From: Marinobacter sp.
Lineage (GTDB): Bacteria > Pseudomonadota > Gammaproteobacteria > Pseudomonadales > Oleiphilaceae
NCBI GenBank assembly: GCA_014762755.1
Contig: JABURI010000147.1
Coordinates: 1-42,720 of the forward strand
DNA: 42,720 nt
Direction of reading: 5' to 3'
A program made the translations under genes and the position numbers. Below, piece after piece: positions 8,119-15,890 of this stretch. The notes under the pieces were generated by a model, which had not been told where the DNA came from, did no database searches, and worked only from the letters and a program-made list of their open reading frames with translations. The first letter of the stretch is position 1. Every line of letters starts with the position of its first letter.

Positions 8119-8547
8119 ATGATTAATTCTCAGGATCAGAAATTGCTCATCCTGCTCCGGCAGGACGCCAGAACCAGCATTACGGACCTCGCCAGGACAC
8201 TCGGTGTGTCCCGTTCAACGGTACAGAATCGCCTGGCCCGGCTCGAGAAAGCGGGCATCATTCGGGGGTATTCGGTGGAGCTTGGCGGGGAATATCTGGC
8301 CAACCAGGTCGAGGCTCACGTATCCATCAAGGTCATCCAGAAGCTTACGGCACGAACCAACATGGCGCTCGAAGGCATCCGCCAGGTCGTGCAACTGTTC
8401 TCGGTCAGTGGCGAGTATGACCTGATCGCCATCGTTCAGGCTCAGTCCCTCGAGGAGCTGAGCAAGGTTCTTGATGACATCGGTAATCTCGAGGGCGTGG
8501 AGCGCACCAATTCAGCGGTCGTGCTCGAGACCCGATTCAGGCGCTAG
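8119..8547 (+). CDS. Lrp/AsnC family transcriptional regulator
   Basis: This 142-residue regulator has an N-terminal winged helix-turn-helix (about 1-60; DARTSITDLARTLGVSRSTV contains the recognition helix) and a C-terminal RAM/effector domain with the conserved SGEYDLIAIVQA strand. Such proteins sense amino acids as octamers or dimers of dimers. The ATG at 8119 is preferred over an upstream TTG (8098), because MINSQDQKLLILLRQD matches how the family starts; both SD sites are weak. It is divergent from astA/DUF1338, so control of that pair and of itself is likely. Confidence 0.9.
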   Translation: MINSQDQKLLILLRQDARTSITDLARTLGVSRSTVQNRLARLEKAGIIRGYSVELGGEYLANQVEAHVSIKVIQKLTARTNMALEGIRQVVQLFSVSGEYDLIAIVQAQSLEELSKVLDDIGNLEGVERTNSAVVLETRFRR

Positions 8548-8562
8548 CGCGCATCGCTGGCG

Positions 8563-8670
8563 TCAGCCGCCCAGCAGGCCCGCGTAGGCACAGTAGAAGA
8601 AGGCGGCTGATCCGACGAGGATGACGCCCCAGGCAGGGAAGATCAGAGCCGAGCGAGTCGATGTTTTCAT
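8563..8670 (-). CDS. Small single-pass membrane protein (35 residues)
   Basis: The frame begins MKTSTRSALIFPAWG and ends CAYAGLLGG. One hydrophobic segment of about 22 residues (roughly 9-31) would span the membrane. An AGGAG sits 7 nt before the ATG, an unusually good SD for a chance frame, and the stop falls just after the Lrp gene's 3' end on the opposite strand. I do not recognise the family. It superficially resembles small subunits of membrane transporters, but no transporter gene adjoins it. Confidence 0.6.
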   Translation of the reverse strand: MKTSTRSALIFPAWGVILVGSAAFFYCAYAGLLGG

Positions 8671-8814
8671 AGTCATCTCCTGACATTGATGCGACTGCTT
8701 TTTAGTTACGCTGCAACCCTCACTGTAGATCAGTCTTGATTAATGTCACGGTTTATTTTTTGAACAACTTCTCAGTGCGGACGAATTGGCCAACCGGGAC
8801 GTTCTTTATTGCTA

Positions 8815-8842
8815 TTGAGGCCAAGGCGAGGTCGGCTACTAT
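8815..8842 (+). promoter_or_regulatory. Candidate sigma-70 promoter of the acyl-CoA synthetase gene
   Basis: TTGAGG (8815-8820) and TACTAT (8837-8842) are separated by 16 bp, a fair -35/-10 pair. They lie about 70 bp before the ATG at 8913. The remaining bases between 8671 and 8912 show no other clear element and no convincing fatty-acid regulator site. Confidence 0.4.
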
Positions 8843-8912
8843 GCAGGTAAAGTCATAACAACGATAAAGCACCGCACAATACCGGCTGAACAATAACAAT
8901 CAGGAGTAACGA

Positions 8913-10595
8913 ATGGCGGTAGATCCTCGAAAGCAGACCTCACTGCACTGCCTCTATTACTGGGCGGAGCAGACCCCCGATAACGTCTATCTCACCCAGC
9001 CCTATCCCGATGACCGTGTGGAAGATATCACCTGGAAACAGGCGGCAGACCAGGTTTCCCGAGTGGCCGGTTACCTGATGGGGCTGGACCTGCCGGAACG
9101 CAGCAACATCGGACTCCTGGGCAAGAACAGCGCCTACTGGATACTGGCGGACCTGGCGATATGGGCGGCCGGTCATGTCAGTTTGCCGCTTTATCCGACT
9201 CTCAACGGGGAGACGGCGGCCTATATCCTGGAACACAGTGAGGCCAGTCTGCTGTTTCTGGGCAAGATGGATGGCACCGCCGATGGCTGGAATGACATCA
9301 AGGGCAGCCTGCCCGCCGATCTGCCGATTATTTCCTTGCCACTGTCGCCCCGGGACGATACTCCGAAGTGGCTCGACATCATTGCCGAGCAGGAGCCCGC
9401 TGAGCCCCGGATGCCCGATCCGGATGACCTGGCAACGATTGTCTATACCTCCGGTTCCACCGGTCGCCCGAAGGGAGTCATGCACAGTTTCCGGAACATG
9501 ATTTCCGTGGCGGACGGCCTGCAGCAACTGTTCCCGGTCAGCTCCGAGGAGCGCATGCTGTCCTACCTGCCCCTGGCCCATGTGGCGGAGCGGGCGGCAG
9601 TCGAGACCCAGTCCCTGTATTTTGGCTTCCATCTCTACTTCGCCAACTCCCTGGATACCTTCCAGGAAGATCTGCAGCGGGCCAGGCCGACACTGTTCTT
9701 CTCGGTGCCCCGTCTGTGGATGAAGTTCTACCTCGGCGTGAACGCCAAACTGCCGCCGAAGAAGCAGAAGCTGCTGTTCAATATCCCGATCCTGAATTCG
9801 GTGGTGAAGAAGAAAGTACTGCGACAGCTGGGCCTCGACCACTGCCGTGCTGCACTGACCGGTGCCGCACCCCTGTCGGCGGAAATTGTCTCCTGGTACC
9901 GCAACCTGGGGCTGGAGCTGCTGGAGGTGTATGGCATGTCGGAGAACTTCGGCTATTCCCACGCCAATCGCCCGGGCGAGGCCAGGGCCGGGTATGTGGG
10001 CATGGCTAACCCCGGGGTTGAGCACCGGATCGGCGAGGGGGGCGAGGTTCAGGTCCGGAGCCCGGGCCAGATGCTCGGCTATTACAAGAACGAGGAGAAG
10101 ACCCGGGAGGACCTTACCGACGATGGCTTCCTGAAGACCGGGGACATGGGGGAGATCGATGGGGCCGGTTATCTTCGCATCACCGGCCGGGTCAAGGACC
10201 TGTTCAAGACCTCTAAAGGCAAATACGTGGTGCCCGTGCCGATCGAGAACCGCTTCAATCACCCCCAGGCCGAGGTGGTTTGCGTGGCCGGGGCCAATCA
10301 GCCGCAGCCGTGCCTGATGGTGCTGCTATCCGAGGAAGCAAGGGATGAGCTGGAACGGGGTGCCGATCGCTCAGAGCTTGAGCAGGAGCTGGCGGCCGAG
10401 CTGGATGCGGTAAACACGGCCAGCGAGGCCCATGAGAAGGTCGCCTTCGTGGTGGTGGTGAAGGAACCCTGGACCATGGAGAACGGTATGCTCACGCCCA
10501 CCATGAAGATCAAGCGGAACGTGATCGAGGACTTCTATAACGACAGGATGGAGGACTGGTTCGCCCGGAACAGCAAGGTGATCTGGGAGTTCTGA
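8913..10595 (+). CDS. AMP-binding long-chain acyl-CoA synthetase (FAA1-like)
   Basis: This 560-residue ANL-superfamily enzyme is expected to activate a fatty acid to its acyl-CoA through an acyl-adenylate. The P-loop TIVYTSGSTGRPKG is at 175-188. The A5 motif YGMSEN and the hinge GRVKDLFKTSKGKYV are present, and the latter resembles eukaryotic-type long-chain and bubblegum synthetases more than E. coli FadD. It starts MAVDPRKQTS with CAGGAG upstream. It is a single gene with its own promoter, ending in a strong bidirectional terminator. Exact chain length preference cannot be read from sequence. Confidence 0.9.
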   Translation: MAVDPRKQTSLHCLYYWAEQTPDNVYLTQPYPDDRVEDITWKQAADQVSRVAGYLMGLDLPERSNIGLLGKNSAYWILADLAIWAAGHVSLPLYPTLNGETAAYILEHSEASLLFLGKMDGTADGWNDIKGSLPADLPIISLPLSPRDDTPKWLDIIAEQEPAEPRMPDPDDLATIVYTSGSTGRPKGVMHSFRNMISVADGLQQLFPVSSEERMLSYLPLAHVAERAAVETQSLYFGFHLYFANSLDTFQEDLQRARPTLFFSVPRLWMKFYLGVNAKLPPKKQKLLFNIPILNSVVKKKVLRQLGLDHCRAALTGAAPLSAEIVSWYRNLGLELLEVYGMSENFGYSHANRPGEARAGYVGMANPGVEHRIGEGGEVQVRSPGQMLGYYKNEEKTREDLTDDGFLKTGDMGEIDGAGYLRITGRVKDLFKTSKGKYVVPVPIENRFNHPQAEVVCVAGANQPQPCLMVLLSEEARDELERGADRSELEQELAAELDAVNTASEAHEKVAFVVVVKEPWTMENGMLTPTMKIKRNVIEDFYNDRMEDWFARNSKVIWEF

Positions 10596-10610
10596 TCATT
10601 ATTTTTGGAA

Positions 10611-10653
10611 CCAATAAAAAACGCCGGCGATGATCGCCGGCGTTTTTTATTGG
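10611..10653. terminator. Bidirectional rho-independent terminator
   Basis: CCAATAAAAAACGCCGGCGA, four loop bases, then the exact reverse complement through TTTTTTATTGG. The GC-rich core CGCCGGCGA / TCGCCGGCG is flanked by A-run and T-run, so it works in both directions. It separates the convergent acyl-CoA synthetase and the 64-residue ORF. Confidence 0.93.
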
Positions 10654-10685
10654 GCTGTTCTCTGACCCGAATCACCTGTGGTGAA

Positions 10686-10880
10686 TCAGTGTCCACCCTG
10701 AACCTGAGGCATATCCTGAGCCACAACCGCAGCCTTGCGGTTGAAAATGCGCACCTTGCGACTGATAAACTGCGCCGCCTGCTTTGCTGCAGTACGGGTA
10801 TACTGGCGCCTGACCTCAGCACTGTTGTGGAGGATACTGGACGGCAGCGGGTTAACGGTTGCGATATGGTTCTGAGTCAT
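10686..10880 (-). CDS. Small basic protein of unknown function (64 residues)
   Basis: The ATG at 10880 is preceded by AAAAGGAGGAAGGC, a near-ideal SD, and the frame ends shortly before a bidirectional terminator. Both support a real gene. The protein (MTQNHIATVNPLPSSILHNS...) is basic, with a short helix rich in Arg, Lys and Ala (RRQYTRTAAKQAAQFISRK), no signal peptide and no cysteines. I do not recognise the family. It is divergent from the LysR gene. Confidence 0.65.
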   Translation of the reverse strand: MTQNHIATVNPLPSSILHNSAEVRRQYTRTAAKQAAQFISRKVRIFNRKAAVVAQDMPQVQGGH

Positions 10881-11010
10881 AGCGCCTTCCTCCTTTTCAT
10901 CGGGTGGATTGATTAGCGATCTACCTTTAATTTACGAACTATTCTAAGGATTCTTTTTTGCAGCTTGAATACGTTAAACTCCGTATCCGCGTTGCAAATA
11001 TGCAGTGATT

Positions 11011-11910
11011 ATGGACTGGGATTATCTTCGATATATAAGGGCCCTTGCAATAGGCGGAACGCTCGCAAAGGCCGGTGAATTGCTGGGTGTGCACCAAACC
11101 ACTGTTCTCAGGCGCCTCGACCAGATGGAAGAGTCGTTGGGTGTGCAATTTTTTGAACGCAATCAGAACGGATTGCAGCTGACCCCCGTGGGAGAAATGG
11201 CGTTCCGGGAAGCCGAAAGGCTGGCCACGGACATGGAAAACCTGGAACGCAAACTGGTCGGCGGAGATTCAGCGCCGGTGGGCAAGGTCCGGATCGCGGC
11301 CGAGGACATGATGCTGAACGAGCTGCTCAGTCCGATCCTGGCAGAGCTGGTTCGGGAGTTTCCGGATATCGAGCTGGAAGTGCTCACCGACAACGACGTG
11401 GCCAACCTCTCGCACCGGGAGGCGGATCTCACTCTTCGGCCGGAAAACAAGCCCCAGGCCACCCTGGAAGGTGAGCGTATCGCCGCTGTCGAATCCGCGG
11501 TTTACGGTTCCGCCCGTTATTGCCGGCGAAACCGGGACATGGATATCGAGAACCGGCCGGAGGACTGCCTCTGGATCATCCCGGACGAAACCTTCAGCCA
11601 GTTGGCAACCGGGCGGTGGTACCGCAAGCACCTGAAAAACGTCACGTCAGTGATCCGCTGCAACAGCCTGCAGTCCATGGCTGCCCTGGCGAGGGCGGGC
11701 GCCGGCCTGGCAGTACTGCCGTGTTATGTCGGTGAGAGTGCCAAAGAACTGCGCCGGCTATCGGATCCGCTCGAGGGCGAAAGTGTCGATCTGTGGTTGC
11801 ACGTCAACCAGGATACCCAGCAGATGGCCCGTGTGCGCATCGTGATGGAATTCCTGGTGGATCGGCTGCGGGCGCTGGAGTCGGCGATCGAGATCAGCAC
11901 CACCTTATGA
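11011..11910 (+). CDS. LysR family transcriptional regulator
   Basis: This 299-residue regulator has an N-terminal winged HTH (LAKAGELLGVHQTTVLRRLDQ, about 18-38) and a C-terminal periplasmic-binding-like effector domain. The ATG at 11011 was preferred to a GTG two codons earlier (11005); SD signal is poor for both. Its targets are unknown: the divergent neighbour is the 64-residue gene, and the gene following in convergence is an SLT-like protein. VHQTTVLRRLDQME is typical of the subgroup often annotated as LysR of unknown function in Pseudomonas and Marinobacter. Confidence 0.88.
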   Translation: MDWDYLRYIRALAIGGTLAKAGELLGVHQTTVLRRLDQMEESLGVQFFERNQNGLQLTPVGEMAFREAERLATDMENLERKLVGGDSAPVGKVRIAAEDMMLNELLSPILAELVREFPDIELEVLTDNDVANLSHREADLTLRPENKPQATLEGERIAAVESAVYGSARYCRRNRDMDIENRPEDCLWIIPDETFSQLATGRWYRKHLKNVTSVIRCNSLQSMAALARAGAGLAVLPCYVGESAKELRRLSDPLEGESVDLWLHVNQDTQQMARVRIVMEFLVDRLRALESAIEISTTL

Positions 11911-11913
11911 TGA

Positions 11914-12639
11914 TTACTCTGACCGGCAGAACGGCCAGAACTGGTACCAGCGCCAGCATTGGAATTCCTGTTCGCACTGCTGCAGCTGGTTATGGTAGCG
12001 GAATGCCCGGCTGCGGACCCGGGCAGCCAGTGCCCGGATCTCCGGTTTCTGGTCATAGGTTCGGCGGGTATAGCCTCCGCGGCCCTCGTGGTACGCCAGG
12101 TAGAGTTCCCGGGGCGCGGAGAAGGGAATGTCCAGGTGTTCATGGCTCAGGCGGTTGTACCAGCCGACGAAATCCAGGGCGGATTCCATGTCCGAGCGCA
12201 CGGTAAGCCAGCCGCCATCGTTGTCTGCCAGGTATTCCCGCCAGGCCGGATCCAGCGCCTGGGCGTAACCGAAGGCGGTCGTCGGCCGTGTCCACGGAAT
12301 CAGTCCCCAGAGCAGTGTCCTTGGTGGCCGGGCGTGACTGCGAAACGAGGATTCGTAGTACACGAAGGCCATTTGCGTGGCGATGGGGGTCCCCCATTTT
12401 TCCTGGGAGGCCCGGGCATAGTCGTACCAGACGGTGTGCTCCCTGAAAATCTCGCAAAGGTTGTCAGGATTGGCCGGCGGATCCGGGGCCAGCAGGCTGA
12501 ACCTGAGGGTGGCCCATACGCCCACCAGCAGTCCCAGAACCGGCAACCCATACCACTTTGCCCGCGCACGCCACACATTAAGGCGCTTGGTGCGGCGCTG
12601 TCTGCGCGGGGAGCGTGGTTTGCGCGATTTCCCTACCAA
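11914..12639 (-). CDS. Membrane-anchored transglycosylase SLT-like protein
   Basis: The 241-residue protein has a very basic cytoplasmic head (KSRKPRSPRRQRRTKRL), one transmembrane helix (about 30-51) and a periplasmic lytic-transglycosylase-like domain. The putative catalytic Glu96 lies in YYESSFR, followed by AFGYAQALD (122-130), the family's GxxQ region. A transglycosylase would cleave murein to 1,6-anhydro products. The start is TTG at 12639, with AGGAG 8 nt upstream; no in-frame ATG exists before the membrane helix. It converges with the LysR gene (3 bp apart) and is divergent from the DUF2059 gene. Confidence 0.78.
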   Translation of the reverse strand: MVGKSRKPRSPRRQRRTKRLNVWRARAKWYGLPVLGLLVGVWATLRFSLLAPDPPANPDNLCEIFREHTVWYDYARASQEKWGTPIATQMAFVYYESSFRSHARPPRTLLWGLIPWTRPTTAFGYAQALDPAWREYLADNDGGWLTVRSDMESALDFVGWYNRLSHEHLDIPFSAPRELYLAYHEGRGGYTRRTYDQKPEIRALAARVRSRAFRYHNQLQQCEQEFQCWRWYQFWPFCRSE

Positions 12640-12729
12640 ACTGTCATCTCCTGGGGCTCTGAATGGCTTGCTGACGGGCCTGCCGTCATGTCATAAACGG
12701 CGCTATTCCCAACTCAGGATGATAGTGAA

Positions 12730-13560
12730 ATGAGACTTGGCACCCTAGTTAAACCTCTTTTAGTCGTAACGCTGCTGGCTGGCGGTGTGGCTCATGCCGC
12801 GCCGAATGCGCAGCAGGTGCTGGCAGCGTCTCCCATTGACGACATTGTCGCCCAATACCCCGCCATGATGAGTCAGGGTATTCGCGAGGGCATGAAGCGC
12901 AGTGGCCAGGTGCCTCCAATGGTGGCGGAAACCCTCGGGCAAATAGTCAGCAGCAGCTTCCGGGCCGAGGATATTGAACGCCGCATCGTCACTGAACTTG
13001 ACGAGAACCTCTCGGACGCCCAGCTGACTGCCGTGCGTGACTGGTATGAGACGCCTGTGGCACGCAAGATATCCGAAGCGGAAATTGCCGCTTCAGCCCC
13101 CGACAGCTGGCAGGAGGTCCGGGCTCAGGCTCCGGCGCTGAACGAAAAGTACCGTGGAACCGAAAGGGACCGAATGTTTGACCGGTTCGATCGTGCTTCC
13201 CGTGCCACGGAGAGTGCCGTGGATACCTCTATTGCCGTGCAGCTTGGCATGGCGACAGCAATGGCCGCACTGAGCACCGATTCCGTGCACTATGAGCAAC
13301 TCCGCCAGCGCATTGAGAGCCAGCGCAGCATGCTGCGTGGCATGATGGAACAGCAGGTCTACGACAGCTATCTGTACACTTACCGTAATATCAGCAACCA
13401 GGAGCTGGGGCTGTATCTGGACTTTCTTGAAAGCGATGCCGGTTCCGCATTTTCCCGGGTGGTGACCGACAGCATTCAGCAGGCGATCACCGAACCGGTG
13501 GAAAGCGTCGGCCAGCAGATGTCCCGTTTTCTCAGTCCGGGATCACCAGCCGGTCAGTAA
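12730..13560 (+). CDS. DUF2059 family secreted protein
   Basis: This 276-residue protein has a signal peptide (1-23, ending AHA). The mature part is mostly helical with duplicated DUF2059-like segments: the first around 60-120 (LSDAQLTAVRDWYETPVARKI) and a second around 200-260 (ISNQELGLYLDFLESDAGSAF). The phrase pattern LxxxQLxxvxxWYxTPxGxk is the family hallmark. Function is unknown; export to the periplasm is predicted. Its last 29 bp overlap the 3' end of the antisense MBL-fold gene. Confidence 0.82.
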   Translation: MRLGTLVKPLLVVTLLAGGVAHAAPNAQQVLAASPIDDIVAQYPAMMSQGIREGMKRSGQVPPMVAETLGQIVSSSFRAEDIERRIVTELDENLSDAQLTAVRDWYETPVARKISEAEIAASAPDSWQEVRAQAPALNEKYRGTERDRMFDRFDRASRATESAVDTSIAVQLGMATAMAALSTDSVHYEQLRQRIESQRSMLRGMMEQQVYDSYLYTYRNISNQELGLYLDFLESDAGSAFSRVVTDSIQQAITEPVESVGQQMSRFLSPGSPAGQ

Positions 13561-14611
13561 AGCCACTCAGTTCCCGGTAAACCTCTGCCCGCTTACGTTC
13601 ATAACGGTGGGAGAAGTGAAACGCGATCAATTGCCGCACCTGCGCTCCGTTGGCAATCCTGGCGCAGGCCCGGGTGGTGAGGTGGTGGGTCCGGCGGGCC
13701 TGGTCCTCATCCTCCGCCATGAAGGACGCTTCACAAAACAGGGTGTGGGCGTCCCGTGCCAGGGCAGTCATTTTCCCGATGTTTTCCGGGGTATCCGCGA
13801 AATCGGTGCCATAGACCACCTTGTCCCCCGGGGCCTGTATCAGCAGCTTGCGGGCCAGATCCTCCGCCCGCCAGGTGCGGAAGGAATCCGGTGAAATCAG
13901 CTCGTCAGGCCGCTTGCGCAACACCGCCATTTTCAGGTCGTGCAGCCATGGTCCCGGTTCCAGGCTCATCGCCTTGAGACGGTCATTGCGGACCTGCAGC
14001 TTGCCGAAGGGTTCCCACGCATAGGCCAGCACCGGGGTGCCATGATCCAGCAAGGTAGCCCGCACCTGGAATTCCGGTTCCCTGTAAAGCACACCGTCAG
14101 GCGTGGGCTTATCCTCCAGGGGCGTCGGTATTGCCTCGCCGGCGGTGATTTTCCAGCGTTTGAGGTGATCCCCGTGCCATTCGTGAACCACGAACCGGGG
14201 GCCCCGGTCCTCGACCCGATCCCACAGGATGCCACTGATCATGCCGGTGATATGCCGCATCAGGCCGGGTGGACCGAACAGCCGGCAGGGCGGGAAGTGG
14301 CCGATCCGGCTGCGCAGGAACCACATGAATCCGCCGATGTGGTCGGCGTGGCAATGGGTGATAAAGACATCACTGACCTGGTGCGCGGACCGAAGGGGCA
14401 TTCGCCCGGTATCTCCGAGGTCGAAAAGCAGGCTGCGGGCTTCATGTAGCAGCCGCAACTGCAGCAGCGGGTCGCCGCCCACGCCGTTGACCAGGGATGC
14501 CACTACGGGGCTGACCCTGACCGCTACTTGTGGGTCCTTGGCCACGCTGGTCAGGGCGCCCAGTTCAACGTTGACCTGCACCGCTCCGCTGGGCTGTCGT
14601 TTGCAGTCCAT
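13532..14611 (-). CDS. MBL-fold hydrolase, ribonuclease Z-like
   Basis: This 359-residue metallo-beta-lactamase-fold protein has the metal motif THCHADHIGG (85-94), a downstream DFADTPEN metal-binding aspartate region and the terminal HFSHRY histidine. These are typical of the RNase Z/ElaC branch. Real tRNase Z enzymes process tRNA 3' ends; this longer version with an N-terminal extension is often annotated as RNase Z-like or phosphodiesterase-like, so RNA substrate specificity is uncertain. The ATG at 14611 is preferred over a TTG at 14626 because GGGAG precedes it. It is convergent with DUF2059 and divergent from the M24 gene. Confidence 0.82.
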   Translation of the reverse strand: MDCKRQPSGAVQVNVELGALTSVAKDPQVAVRVSPVVASLVNGVGGDPLLQLRLLHEARSLLFDLGDTGRMPLRSAHQVSDVFITHCHADHIGGFMWFLRSRIGHFPPCRLFGPPGLMRHITGMISGILWDRVEDRGPRFVVHEWHGDHLKRWKITAGEAIPTPLEDKPTPDGVLYREPEFQVRATLLDHGTPVLAYAWEPFGKLQVRNDRLKAMSLEPGPWLHDLKMAVLRKRPDELISPDSFRTWRAEDLARKLLIQAPGDKVVYGTDFADTPENIGKMTALARDAHTLFCEASFMAEDEDQARRTHHLTTRACARIANGAQVRQLIAFHFSHRYERKRAEVYRELSGFTDRLVIPD

Positions 14612-14671
14612 ACCTGCTCCCGGCAAATGAATTTTCGGGTGTGTGAAATTTGTACAAAGTGCGATTTCGGT

Positions 14672-14704
14672 CCACTCTCCCTAGTATATGCGAGTGGGGA
14701 GAGT
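14672..14704 (+). promoter_or_regulatory. Possible hairpin covering the M24 gene's ribosome binding site
   Basis: ACTCTCCC (14674-14681) is complementary to GGGAGAGT (14697-14704), which contains the SD GGGGAGAG of the M24 gene. An alternative pairing, CCACTC (14672-14677) with GAGTGG (14692-14697), excludes the first. Whether the segment is transcribed is unknown, because the -10-like TAGTATA lies inside it. Confidence 0.3.
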
Positions 14705-14708
14705 CGCT

Positions 14709-15890
14709 ATGGATTTCAATGCCTATCAGAAAGCCTTGTCCTCGCAATTCAGAGGGTTGGAGTGCCCGTTTAGTGAAAAGGAATTTGACCAGCGGCTGGC
14801 CCGTGTCCGGGACCGTATGGCCCGGGAAGACTTCGGGGCGCTGCTGCTGACCGATCCTTCCGACATCTTCTACCTGACCGGTTATAGCACCTTCGAGGTG
14901 TCTGTCCATGTCGCCCTGGTGGTCACCCAGGAAGAGCTCCTGTTGCAGGTGCCCTCCATCGAAATGGGGCCGGCCATGGTCACCACCCGGGTTGCCCGGG
15001 TCAGCGGTTATCGTTGGGAGGGCATTGGAGAGGTCCTGGAACCCCTCGTGCAGATTCTCAACGATGGTGTTGAAACCGTGGGCATTGACGCCTGGCACGG
15101 CTCCCTGCGCCAGGGCGTTCTTGAGGGATTGAAGGCCAGGATGCCCGGTGTCCGCTTTCTCAACAACGGAGGGCTGCTGAAGAAGATCAGGATCGTGAAG
15201 TCGGCGGCTGAAATCGGCTTCCTGCGGGAAAGTGCCCGAATAACCGCGGAAGGTCTCCAGGCCGCAGTGGCGGCTGTGCGGCCTGGCATGACGGACAATG
15301 ACGTTGCCGCAATCGGGGCCCGGGCCTTGCTGGAAGCCGGCAGTGAATTCATGAGCATGCAGCCGATTGTAACCACCGGCCGGCGCAGCAGCGTGATCCA
15401 CTGCAACCACAAGCGCACGTTGATACAGGAAGGGGATCCGGTATTCCTGGAATTCGGGTCCGCCTGGCACCGCTATACCGCACCCATGATGCGCACCATT
15501 GTGGCTGGAGCCCGGCCTTCCTCGGAAATGGAAAGGGTTCATGACGGCTGCCGGCGCATCGTCGATACACTGCTGGCGTCTGTCCGCCCCGGCGTTACCT
15601 TTGATCAGGCCGCCCATGACGCCGAACGGGCGCTCCAGCCGCTGGCAGACAAGGTGTTTTTCTCCGGCGTGTTCGGCTATACCGTCGGCGCCCAGTTCCC
15701 GCCATCCTGGGTTGAGGGCTCGGGCTTTATCGCCCGGGGCGGCAACATGGAGTTCCGCGCCGGAATGGTCTTTCATTTGCCCATCTGCCTGAGGATTCCG
15801 GGGCAATGGGGGATAGGTTGCAGCGAAACCATCCTGGTCACCGCCGACGGCGCAGAGCCGATTACCCGCAATCCCTGGACCCTTGGCTAG
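14709..15890 (+). CDS. M24 (creatinase/aminopeptidase P) family protein lacking canonical metal ligands
   Basis: This 393-residue pita-bread-fold protein has an N-terminal creatinase domain (SEKEFDQRLARVRDRM from 22; DIFYLTGYS) and a C-terminal catalytic domain. In metal-dependent M24 peptidases two aspartates appear in a D-x-G...D-x-T-R pattern. Here the equivalent segments read FLEFGSA (Glu248) and YTAPMMRT (Ala258), and the histidine region reads VIHCNHKRT. This is the creatinase/DoeA-like condition, so a metal-free C-N hydrolase acting on a small osmolyte-type compound is more likely than a peptidase. The start at 14709 has GGGGAGAG 5 nt upstream. It is convergent with the VanZ gene, overlapping by 4 bp. 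Confidence 0.85.
   Translation: MDFNAYQKALSSQFRGLECPFSEKEFDQRLARVRDRMAREDFGALLLTDPSDIFYLTGYSTFEVSVHVALVVTQEELLLQVPSIEMGPAMVTTRVARVSGYRWEGIGEVLEPLVQILNDGVETVGIDAWHGSLRQGVLEGLKARMPGVRFLNNGGLLKKIRIVKSAAEIGFLRESARITAEGLQAAVAAVRPGMTDNDVAAIGARALLEAGSEFMSMQPIVTTGRRSSVIHCNHKRTLIQEGDPVFLEFGSAWHRYTAPMMRTIVAGARPSSEMERVHDGCRRIVDTLLASVRPGVTFDQAAHDAERALQPLADKVFFSGVFGYTVGAQFPPSWVEGSGFIARGGNMEFRAGMVFHLPICLRIPGQWGIGCSETILVTADGAEPITRNPWTLG

Noticed and set aside
8940..10262. 440-codon antisense frame over the first acyl-CoA synthetase
   Set aside because: Same GC-driven shadow effect; no SD and no recognisable motif.
14565..15806. 413-codon antisense frame over the M24 gene
   Set aside because: Shadow frame with biased composition; the sense strand has clear M24 motifs and a good SD.
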